From assembly GCA_031278535.1 (NCBI GenBank), contig JAITKH010000417.1, forward strand, positions 1 through 8,056: 8,056 nt of DNA. The letters are read 5' to 3'. Numbering within the stretch: position 1 is the first letter of the stretch; each line of letters begins with the position of its first letter. A program made the position numbers and the translations under genes. Below the pieces are notes generated by a model. That model searched no databases. It was given only the letters and a program-made list of their open reading frames with translations, and was not told the origin of the DNA. Positions 1 to 6,063 of this stretch are shown one piece after another. This DNA is from Planctomycetota bacterium. GTDB lineage: Bacteria > Planctomycetota > SZUA-567.

Positions 1-32
1 ATATGCTCAATTTGCAAAACTTCAGTTGAAAC

Positions 33-100
33 CGACCTCCGATGCCGAAGGGGAATTCACTTCCCCGTAAAGTCTCTATCAAAGATTGAGACTTTACGGA
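33..100 (-). repeat. Structured intergenic repeat, copy 1 (downstream of pyrG)
   Basis: This element lies directly after the pyrG stop and matches a second element at 5955-6063. The segment 33-57 matches 5955-5979 at 23 of 25 bases. The segment 65-76 matches 6028-6039 at 10 of 12. Both copies carry a hairpin with AAGTCTC as the left arm and an 11-base loop. In this copy the stem is perfect over 12 pairs (65-76 with 88-99). A second perfect hairpin, GGGGAA-5 nt-TTCCCC (50-55 with 61-66), abuts it and shares base 66 with it. The order and orientation are the same relative to the upstream gene in both places. I do not recognise the family. It could be a palindromic intergenic repeat, a decayed small mobile element or a terminator module. 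Confidence 0.7.
50..99 (-). terminator. pyrG: Candidate pyrG transcription end (tandem hairpins)
   Basis: Read on the minus strand, the transcript leaves the pyrG stop and folds into a 12-pair stem (65-76 with 88-99). After a single mismatch inside the loop, a further three pairs close on an AAA triloop. The GGGGAA/TTCCCC stem follows. There is no run of U after either stem, so this is not a classical intrinsic terminator. It could act as a 3' end protecting structure or assist termination. The position and stem strength are seen directly; the function is inferred. Confidence 0.4.
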
Positions 101-103
101 ACA

Positions 104-1717
104 CTAGGCCGCCGCCGCGGCCACAAAGGCCTTGAACAACGGGTGGGGATCGACGGGCCGGCTGCGGTATTCCGGGCGAAATAGTACCCCGACGAACCAG
201 GGATGGCCTGGAAGTTCGAACGCCTCGACCAGCTGCGAATCCGGATTCACCCCCGAGACGACGAGCCCGGCCCGAGCCAGGCGATCCAGCATGATCGGAT
301 TCAGTTCATATTCGTTCCGGTGGCGTTCCCGGATATATTCGGCGTCTCCGTAGGCCCGGCGGAGCAGGCTTCCACCGGCCAGGGCACAGGCGTAGAGCCC
401 CCGCCGCCCCCTGAATCCCCCCATTCTTTCATGGGTGGGATGGCGTTCGGCGTCCATCCGGGCCATCACGGCAAGCGACAGATCGGATACTCCAGGCGGG
501 ATATCAGGATGCCCGGCGTCGGCGATGCCGGCGGCATTCCGGGCGAATTCGAGAGCTGCCAGTTCCATGCCGAATCCGGTGGCAAGCAGGGGGATCCGGT
601 TTTCCCTGGCCCAGCGGATGGCGAGAAGCGTTCCGGCGCAGCCGATCCGCCCCGCCCCGGAGGGAACGATCACGCCGGCCACGCCGGCCAGCAGGCTCTC
701 GACATTGCCCGGATTGATCCGCTCGGAATCCGTCTCGCGCCGGACAACCCGGACGCGGTTGGCCACGCCGCCGTGGAACAAGGCCTCCGTCACCGACTTG
801 TAACTGTCGCTGCCCGACTGGAGAGAGCCGGCCACGGCGATTTCCACCGTCCTTTCCGCCATCGACGCGACGGCGAGCATCTCCTCCCAATCCCTAAGGT
901 CGGGCCGCGCCTCCGGCAGTCCAAGGCGGTCGGCGATCAGCCTGTCCGCCCCCTGATCGCGGAGCATGATCGGCACCTCGTACACCGAGACCTCCACGTT
1001 CCGCTCATCCAGGACCGCTTCGCGGCCGACGTTGCAGAACATGGCGATTTTCTCTTTCACTGCTTCGGGTATTTCGTTTTCGGCGCGGCAGATGATGATG
1101 TCGGGCTGGATGCCGTATTCCCGGAGCTTCTGCACCGAATGCTGGGTGGGTTTCGTCTTGATCTCCCGCGAGGCTTTGAGAAACGGCACCATGGTGATGT
1201 GCACGAACAGCGTGTCCCCCTCGGCCCGCTCCAGGGAAAACTGCCGGAAGGCTTCGATAAACGGCATTCCCTCGATGTCGCCGACCGTGCCGCCAAGCTC
1301 GACCATCACCACGTCCACTCCCGGAGCCTCCAGGCGGGTGAAGGTTTCCTTGACGGCGTCGGTGATGTGGGGCACCACCTGCACGGTGCCGCCCCCATAG
1401 ACGCCGCGCCGCTCGCGTTCGATCACCGTCTGGTAGATCCGCCCAGTGGTGATGTTGGAAAGGCCGTTAAGCCGTACGCCGGCGAAACGCTCGTAATGGC
1501 CGATGTCCAGATCCACCTCGGCCCCGTCGTCGGTGACATAGACCTCGCCGTGCTGCCTCGGATCCATGCCGCCCGGATCGACGTTGATATAGGGATCGAG
1601 CTTGAGCATGGCGACGTTGAGGCCGCGGCGCCGGAGCAGGAGGCCGACCGAGGCGGAAGCCAGACCCTTTCCGACCGACGACACCACGCCGCCGGTGATG
1701 AAAATGAATTTGCTCAT
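104..1717 (-). CDS. pyrG: CTP synthase with intact amidoligase domain and catalytically dead glutaminase domain
   Basis: CTP synthase converts UTP, ATP and an ammonia donor to CTP in the cytoplasm, the last step of de novo pyrimidine nucleotide synthesis. The 537-residue protein matches the family length (E. coli 545). The N-terminal half (about 1-265) is complete: P-loop GGVVSSVGKG (9-18, Lys17), the DPYINVDPG segment (41-49), ammonia-gate residues Pro53, His56 and Val59, Mg ligands Asp71 and Glu140, and UTP-site KTKPTQHS (187-194). The class I glutaminase half (about 290-537) aligns along its whole length but lacks the nucleophile: GICLGM is replaced by ATGFGM, with Gly381 (codon GGA, 575-577) for Cys. 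The HPE histidine is Arg514 (CGC); Glu516 remains. The ATG at 1717 is chosen because it gives the family-typical MSKFIFITGG start; the frame stays open to an ATG at 1825. It lies 129 bases after nifS. Ammonia-dependent activity is my inference. Confidence 0.96.
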   Translation of the reverse strand: MSKFIFITGGVVSSVGKGLASASVGLLLRRRGLNVAMLKLDPYINVDPGGMDPRQHGEVYVTDDGAEVDLDIGHYERFAGVRLNGLSNITTGRIYQTVIERERRGVYGGGTVQVVPHITDAVKETFTRLEAPGVDVVMVELGGTVGDIEGMPFIEAFRQFSLERAEGDTLFVHITMVPFLKASREIKTKPTQHSVQKLREYGIQPDIIICRAENEIPEAVKEKIAMFCNVGREAVLDERNVEVSVYEVPIMLRDQGADRLIADRLGLPEARPDLRDWEEMLAVASMAERTVEIAVAGSLQSGSDSYKSVTEALFHGGVANRVRVVRRETDSERINPGNVESLLAGVAGVIVPSGAGRIGCAGTLLAIRWARENRIPLLATGFGMELAALEFARNAAGIADAGHPDIPPGVSDLSLAVMARMDAERHPTHERMGGFRGRRGLYACALAGGSLLRRAYGDAEYIRERHRNEYELNPIMLDRLARAGLVVSGVNPDSQLVEAFELPGHPWFVGVLFRPEYRSRPVDPHPLFKAFVAAAAA

Positions 1718-1846
1718 GCCGGCCCCCCGCTCAGGAATCGCGCCGCTTCGGCCGAAAGTCGCCTCCGGCCCCGAAACATTTTCCGCAACCATCTTCGGGC
1801 GGAACGTTCCCACCCGCCGGATCATTCCGCCCGGCCCCGCGTCCCG
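1718..1846 (-). other. nifS-pyrG spacer
   Basis: The spacer between the nifS stop and the chosen pyrG start is open in the pyrG frame up to an ATG at 1825, adding 36 residues that do not resemble the start of CTP synthases. A perfect 10-base palindrome, GGAACGTTCC, sits at 1801-1810. A G-run (minus strand GCGGGGGG) 5 bases before the pyrG ATG may serve as a weak ribosome binding site. I see no convincing -35/-10 pair, so pyrG may be co-transcribed with nifS. Confidence 0.4.
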
Positions 1847-3013
1847 TCATTCCTTCCAGGTGACGCTCATGGCCCTGAGCCGCGTCACCACGTCCGGCAT
1901 GGCGGAAACAAGCAGCTTCGCATCTTCCTCCGTGGTTTCGTGGCTGATGGAAACGCGGATGGAGCCATGGGCCCGTTCCACCGGAACGCCGCAGGCAAGG
2001 AGGACGTGCGATGGCTCGAGGCTGCCGCTGGTACAGGCTGAACCGGACGACACCTGAATCCCGGCCATGTCGAGATATCCCAGGATCGCCTCGCCCTCCG
2101 CCCCTTCGACGCACACAGACAGGATGTTGGGAATGCGATCAACGGGATCGCCGTTCCGGTGAATCTTGACAATCGCCCCAGACAAGCCTTTCCACATCGC
2201 CTCCACCAGGGCGGCTTGCCGCGGGCCGTCGTTGAGGCGCCCGGCCGCCAGATCGGCGGCCTTTCCCATGCCCACCGCCCCGGCGACGTTTGAGGTGCCG
2301 GCCCGGCGCCGGTTTTCCTGGCCGCCGCCGTGCACGAAAGGAGCAAGGCGGGATCCCTTCCTGAGATACAGGGCGCCGATTCCCTTGGGGCCATGGAATT
2401 TGTGGGCCGAAAGACTGAGGGCGTCGATCCCGAGCTGATCGGCGTCAAGGGCAATTTTCCCAACCGACTGACAGGCGTCGGTGTGAAAGGGAACCCCGGC
2501 TTCGCGGGCAATGGCGGCCAGGCATTCGATGGGTTGCAGCGTTCCGATTTCATTGTTGGCGTGCATGATGGTGACAAGGCCGGTGTCGGGCCGAATGGCT
2601 TTTTCCAGATCGCCCGGATCGACTTTGCCGGTCCTGTCGACCGGAAGGATGGTGAAATCGCCATAGCCGTTTTTCTTCAGCCATTCGAGTGGTTCAAGAA
2701 CGGCGTGGTGCTCAATGGCGGAAGTGACGATATGCGGCCTCTTTCCTCCCAATACCGTCCCTTGGATCATCCAATTGTCCGACTCGGTGGCGCCGGCGGT
2801 GAAGAACACCTCCTCCGGCGACGCGCCTATCAAGGCTGCCAGCTTTTCCCTCGCGTTCTCCAGGGCCAAGCGGGCCTGGCGTCCTAATTCGTAGTATTGG
2901 GAGGCGGCGTTTCCGAATTTTTCACAAAAATACGGTTGCATCGCCTTGAACACCTCCGGATCGACCCGGGTAGTGGCGGCATTGTCCAGGTACACCATTT
3001 TGCGTTCTTCCAT
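1847..3013 (-). CDS. nifS: Cysteine desulfurase, NifS/IscS type (class V aminotransferase fold)
   Basis: This PLP enzyme removes sulfur from cysteine, giving alanine and an enzyme persulfide that feeds Fe-S cluster assembly or tRNA thiolation in the cytoplasm. The 388 residues show the family order: substrate-loop motif YLDNAATT (8-15), FTAGATESDN (71-80), IEHHAV with the cofactor-stacking His102, MHANNEIGT (150-158), HTDACQS (177-183, with Asp179 and Gln182), PLP lysine in SAHKFHGPKG (Lys205), RAGTSN (237-242) and the catalytic-cysteine loop SSGSACTSGSLEPSHV (Cys327). The loop is of the long group I type. The start at 3013 has an AAAGGA site six bases upstream (3020-3025); an internal ATG five codons later is less well served. 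No scaffold protein (iscU/nifU), iscR or mnmA gene lies beside it, so the sulfur acceptor cannot be read from context. NifS and IscS cannot be separated by eye. Confidence 0.95.
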   Translation of the reverse strand: MEERKMVYLDNAATTRVDPEVFKAMQPYFCEKFGNAASQYYELGRQARLALENAREKLAALIGASPEEVFFTAGATESDNWMIQGTVLGGKRPHIVTSAIEHHAVLEPLEWLKKNGYGDFTILPVDRTGKVDPGDLEKAIRPDTGLVTIMHANNEIGTLQPIECLAAIAREAGVPFHTDACQSVGKIALDADQLGIDALSLSAHKFHGPKGIGALYLRKGSRLAPFVHGGGQENRRRAGTSNVAGAVGMGKAADLAAGRLNDGPRQAALVEAMWKGLSGAIVKIHRNGDPVDRIPNILSVCVEGAEGEAILGYLDMAGIQVSSGSACTSGSLEPSHVLLACGVPVERAHGSIRVSISHETTEEDAKLLVSAMPDVVTRLRAMSVTWKE

Positions 3014-3056
3014 GATTTATCCTTTCGCTTCCGCGCCTGCCTTTGTTGGCGGGCGT

Positions 3057-3085
3057 ATTATCCGCATTTTTGCGGAAAAGAGCAA
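3057..3085 (-). promoter_or_regulatory. nifS: Candidate sigma-70 promoter for nifS with a palindrome in the spacer
   Basis: On the minus strand TTGCTC (3080-3085) and GATAAT (3057-3062, five of six to consensus) are exactly 17 bases apart. The expected transcript start is near 3050, about 37 bases ahead of the ATG. A perfect 6-4-6 inverted repeat, TCCGCA-N4-TGCGGA (3061-3076), lies between the two boxes and touches the -10. That is a good position for a repressor site. The -35 is weak (three of six), which would suit activator control. The regulator is unknown. Confidence 0.5.
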
Positions 3086-3213
3086 GCGCGGGCGCACGGA
3101 ACCCGGGCAATTTCTTTTGTGCCATATTCGGGCATGGCGAAAGTCTCGCCGTTTATACTTGTATTTACCTATGATATATATGGATTTGGACGTTTCCACA
3201 AAATCAGGAGAGG
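3086..3213. other. AT-rich intergenic stretch upstream of nifS
   Basis: Bases 3150-3190 are much more AT-rich than the rest of the window and include a TATATA run. A short 5-pair hairpin (GGCGA/TCGCC, 3136-3140 with 3146-3150) sits beside it. I found no well-spaced promoter pair on either strand in the AT-rich part and no credible gene. It may simply mark the edge of the decayed segment to its right. Confidence 0.4.
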
Positions 3214-3375
3214 TCAGGCGGACATCCGCACTTTCATGAGAATGGAAGAGAGAAGACCGCCGACAAACAAGAAAATGAACAGGGTGAAATCGGAATGAAT
3301 CAAGCCGAAGATTATGGCGGGAATGAAAACGACAGCCGCCGCCGGATTGGAATTATCGTACCTGAATTTGCGCAT
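3214..3375 (-). pseudogene. Fragment resembling the C-terminal part of a CPBP/CAAX-type membrane protease
   Basis: The 53-residue frame from the ATG at 3375 contains two hydrophobic segments, about residues 13-28 and 31-48. The first ends in IIFGLIHS, which resembles the FxxxH motif in the third conserved block of CPBP (Abi/CAAX) intramembrane proteases. The following GGLLSSILMK resembles the next helix of that family. The essential EExxxR motif and the final helix are both absent. No Shine-Dalgarno sequence precedes the ATG, and the frame runs open further upstream into non-membrane sequence. This suggests a broken gene rather than a small functional protein. The family assignment rests on a short match and could be coincidental for a two-helix peptide. 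Confidence 0.35.
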
Positions 3376-3413
3376 GGAGCAATTGAGCCGCCAAGTTCCC
3401 AATTTACAGCCTG

Positions 3414-3650
3414 TTACCCAAGCGCCGGCGTGGCGCGGACTCTTTCGGACGACCAGGCATGCTTTCGCATCTTCTCGACGACCCAACGGATGGTTTTGGC
3501 CAGCGTGCCGCGAAGCACGGAGCGGCAGGCGCCGCCGATGTCTGTTGACACGGGATGTTTGAATATTGAAACGGTACAAAATGTTCTTGCAACGACTTCG
3601 CACGAAGTCAGGACGATGCTGAAGCAGTCTCCATTTTTCTTCCCATGCAA
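3414..3650 (-). other. Unrecognised coding-like frame between glgX and the membrane fragment
   Basis: A 78-residue frame starts at a TTG (3650) and ends at TAA (3414-3416). From about 3540 down to the stop it shows the high GC at third codon positions typical of genes in this window. It contains a basic, helix-like stretch (TIRWVVEKMRKHAW). No ribosome binding site is visible and I do not recognise the protein. The upstream half has a different base composition, so it may be the decayed end of a longer gene, perhaps the same gene as the membrane fragment after a frameshift. It may also be noncoding. Confidence 0.2.
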
Positions 3651-3673
3651 AGCCGTCGACGGTAAGGAGGGCG

Positions 3674-5866
3674 TCAGGTCCGGCGGCGCACCAGGACCAC
3701 CAGGCTGCCCGGTTCGACGGGAAAACGATCCTGGCTCCGTCCGACGTTCGGGGCGGAACTCTCCGACTCATGGATGTCCTCGGGCGTGGAGCGCGACGTG
3801 TCGACGACTTTCCGCCAGTCGCCTCCCCGGTCGGGAACGGCGAAATGCCGCCATTCGTCCGAGGCGTTCGCCATGATCATGAAGTCGTCGTCCGTCCGTC
3901 CGTCCGTCCGGGCGGTTTGGCCGCCGTCGAGGACACAGGCGAGCCAGCGGGCGTCGACCGACCAATTGGGCTGATTCTCCTGCTCGCCCTGCCAGAGTAT
4001 GCCGCCGCCCTGGCCGAAAAAGTTGCGCCGCCGGAAAGCGGGGTGCCGGCGGCGAAAGGCGATCATCAGCCTGACGAAACGGACGAGGCCGGCATTCCTT
4101 TCCGCAAGGCTCCAGTCCACCCAGCTGATCTCGTTGTCCTGGCAATAGGCATTGTTGTTGCCAAGTTGGGTGCGGGCGAACTCGTCTCCTCCCAGGAGCA
4201 TCGGCACGCCCTGGGACAGGAAAAGCGTGGCCAGGAGATTGCGCATCTGGCGTTCCCGTTTCCGCCGGACGCCCGCGTCCCCGGTCGGTCCCTCGACGCC
4301 GAAATTCATGGAAAAGTTGTTGTTTTCGCCGTCCTGGTTGTTTTCGCCGTTGTCATCGTTATGCTTTTGGGCGTAGCTTACCAGGTCGTTCAGGGTAAAG
4401 CCGTCGTGGGCGGTTATGAAGTTTATGGAAAATCCCGGACGGCCGCCGCCGTCGCGCCGATACAAATCGTCCGAGCCGCAGAGGCGGCTGGCGAAACGGC
4501 TGACCATGCCCTTATCGCCCCGCCAGAAGCGGCGGACGTCATCCCGGTAATACCCGTTCCATTCCGACCAGCGCCCGTAGGAAGGGAAATTCCCCACCTG
4601 GTTCAGGCCTGCCGCGTCCCAGGCCTCGGCGATGAGTTTCACCCTGGCGAGAATTGGGTCCCGCGAAATGGACTCGAGCAGCGGCGGATGCGAAAGAACG
4701 TCGCCGTTCACGTCCCGCCCGAGAATGGAGGCGAGATCGAAACGGAAACCGTCCACGTGCATTACCGCCGTCCAGTAGCGGAGGACGTCCAGGATGAAGT
4801 ACCGCACCAGCGGGTGGTTGCAGTTGAAGGTGTTGCCGCAACCCGAGAAGTTGCGATACTTCCCGCGGCTGTCCAGCATGTAGTACGTGGGATTGTCCAG
4901 TCCGCGGAAGGAAATGGTCGGCCCCCGCTCGTCCCCCTCGGCGGTATGGTTGAACACCACGTCAAGGTACACCTCGAGGCCGGCGCCATGGAAGCGCCGC
5001 ACCATCTCGCGGAATTCGTTCATCGCGCCGGCGTCGCCGCTGTCGGCGGCGTAGCCGGTGTTGGGGCAGAAGAAGCCGATGGGCGAATATCCCCAGAAAT
5101 TGAGGAGCGGCAAGCCGGTTCGGGGATGGCGGCGCATATTCTCGTTTTCGTCGAACTCGAAAACGGGCATCAGCTCGACCGCGGTCACGCCCAGTTCCTT
5201 CAGATACGGAATCCTGTCGGTCAGGCCGATGAAAGTGCCGGGCCGCGCCGCGCCGGAAGTCGGATGGACGGTGTACCCCCGGACATGCAGTTCGTAGACA
5301 ATCGTATCCTCCAGCGGCGTGAGAAGGGGAGCGTCCCCTCCCCAGTCGAAGGTGCGCGGCGAGGAGATGCGGCAGCGGCGAAGGTTCAGGGCCGGACCGC
5401 CGCCCGCCGGACGGGAAAGGGTCGGCCTCCCCCAGGGCTCGACGCCGGAAAAGGCCCGGGCGTACGGATCGAGCAGCGGCCGTCCCTTGTCATAATACAG
5501 GCCGGCGGCCGGATTCATGGGGCCGTCGGCCTTCCACACGTACCTGAGCGCCAGCAATTTTTCGGGATTGGCGTCCAGCACCCGGATGTGCCAGACGTCG
5601 CCGGTGCGGTTGAGCCCGGGATCGAGGTCTATGCCGACGGCGGCGGCGCCGGAGTCGTCGGCGAAAAGTTCCAGCCGCATGCCCACGGCCCGGCTGGCGA
5701 CAATGGCGAAGTTGGCGCCCCAGGCGGTAAGGCTGGGTCCGAACGGCAGCGGACTCCCCCGATCAAAACGGAAAGGGCCGGCGACGCAGACATCCTTGTC
5801 GGCGGCAGGCTTTCCTTCCCGCCGGAAAATAGCCGTCAGGCTGTTGGCTATGGTTTGGTAAGACAT
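3674..5866 (-). CDS. glgX: Glycogen debranching enzyme GlgX (GH13 isoamylase type)
   Basis: GlgX hydrolyses alpha-1,6 branches of phosphorylase-trimmed glycogen in the cytoplasm. The 730-residue protein has an N-terminal CBM48-like domain (about 28-130; RGSPLPFGPSL then LELFADDSG), the GH13 barrel (about 180-610) and a C-terminal beta domain (about 640-730). The catalytic residues are in place: nucleophile Asp377 in VDGFRFDLA, acid/base Glu414 in LIAEAWD and transition-state Asp488 in TAHDGFTL. Other typical motifs are YELHVRGYT (191-199), DVVFNHTAEG (302-311) and the Asn-rich loop after SYAQKHND (497-504). I start at the ATG 5866, with GGGAAAA about six bases upstream. The frame reaches a TTG at 5887, which lacks better support. 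No other glycogen genes are adjacent. The only oddity is a tetranucleotide repeat inside the C-terminal domain. Confidence 0.96.
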   Translation of the reverse strand: MSYQTIANSLTAIFRREGKPAADKDVCVAGPFRFDRGSPLPFGPSLTAWGANFAIVASRAVGMRLELFADDSGAAAVGIDLDPGLNRTGDVWHIRVLDANPEKLLALRYVWKADGPMNPAAGLYYDKGRPLLDPYARAFSGVEPWGRPTLSRPAGGGPALNLRRCRISSPRTFDWGGDAPLLTPLEDTIVYELHVRGYTVHPTSGAARPGTFIGLTDRIPYLKELGVTAVELMPVFEFDENENMRRHPRTGLPLLNFWGYSPIGFFCPNTGYAADSGDAGAMNEFREMVRRFHGAGLEVYLDVVFNHTAEGDERGPTISFRGLDNPTYYMLDSRGKYRNFSGCGNTFNCNHPLVRYFILDVLRYWTAVMHVDGFRFDLASILGRDVNGDVLSHPPLLESISRDPILARVKLIAEAWDAAGLNQVGNFPSYGRWSEWNGYYRDDVRRFWRGDKGMVSRFASRLCGSDDLYRRDGGGRPGFSINFITAHDGFTLNDLVSYAQKHNDDNGENNQDGENNNFSMNFGVEGPTGDAGVRRKRERQMRNLLATLFLSQGVPMLLGGDEFARTQLGNNNAYCQDNEISWVDWSLAERNAGLVRFVRLMIAFRRRHPAFRRRNFFGQGGGILWQGEQENQPNWSVDARWLACVLDGGQTARTDGRTDDDFMIMANASDEWRHFAVPDRGGDWRKVVDTSRSTPEDIHESESSAPNVGRSQDRFPVEPGSLVVLVRRRT
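3890..3909 (-). repeat. glgX: Tetranucleotide repeat (GTCC)5 inside glgX
   Basis: Five uninterrupted GTCC units lie within the coding region and encode residues 653-659 of GlgX (RTDGRTD). The unit is not a multiple of three, so gain or loss of one copy would shift the reading frame about 75 residues before the end. That would alter the C-terminal beta domain but leave the catalytic barrel. Confidence 0.9.
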
Positions 5867-5954
5867 GGCGATTTTCCCGTTTCGCAATCAAAACCGGTTC
5901 CAGTGGTCTGAAAAGGCCGACGTTACGAATGCCGAAGTCCGTTTACTCCGGAAT

Positions 5955-6063
5955 CGACTTCCGACGCCGAAGGGGAATTTGCCAAGAAATCCCCGGAGAC
6001 AGAAGCCGGATAAACCGGGGACAATCACCGCGAAGTCTCAAGCAAAAATCGGGACTTGGCGGA
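5955..6063 (-). repeat. Structured intergenic repeat, copy 2 (aroB 3' end)
   Basis: This is the second, longer copy of the element at 33-100. It keeps the left segment (5955-5979), the GGGGAATTT...AAATCCCC pairing (5972-5980 with 5987-5994, one bulged base) and the AAGTCTC-11 nt-GGGACTT hairpin (6033-6039 with 6051-6057, one T-G wobble). The 11-base loop length is identical to copy 1. Between the two hairpins it has extra sequence that contains its own terminator-like stem. The aroB stop codon lies inside the right hairpin, so the element overlaps coding sequence here. Confidence 0.65.
5987..6021 (-). terminator. aroB: Candidate aroB terminator
   Basis: On the minus strand TCCCCGG (6015-6021) pairs with CCGGGGA (5990-5996) over an 18-base loop and is followed by a short U-rich TTTCTT. 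It lies 17 bases after the aroB stop. The U-tract is short, and the same bases can instead join the repeat's own GGGGAATTT/AAATCCCC hairpin, so a single defined structure is not certain. Confidence 0.4.

Noticed and set aside
1718..1825. Upstream ATG for pyrG adding 36 residues
   Set aside because: CTP synthases begin a few residues before the P-loop strand. The extra residues have no family similarity, and the internal ATG at 1717 gives the canonical N-terminus.
203..2041. 612-codon plus-strand frame opposite pyrG and nifS
   Set aside because: It is antisense to two clearly recognised genes. The frame stays open because of their GC-rich third positions. No family motifs are visible in the translation.
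3136..3150. GGCGA/TCGCC hairpin containing AAGTCTC, considered as a third repeat copy
   Set aside because: Only the AAGTC(TC) core is shared. The 25-base block, the second hairpin and the 11-base loop are all missing.
3017..3199. 60-codon minus-strand frame upstream of nifS
   Set aside because: It spans the candidate nifS promoter and palindrome, is Lys/Arg-rich from base composition, and has no SD or recognisable domain.
3653..3662. CCGTCGACGG palindrome just after glgX, considered as a terminator
   Set aside because: There is no loop and no following U-tract. A 10-base palindrome of this composition is expected by chance.
3770..5911. 713-codon plus-strand frame opposite glgX
   Set aside because: It mirrors the whole length of glgX, and the translation is low-complexity Val/Ala/Pro-rich with no domain signature. 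It is a composition artefact.
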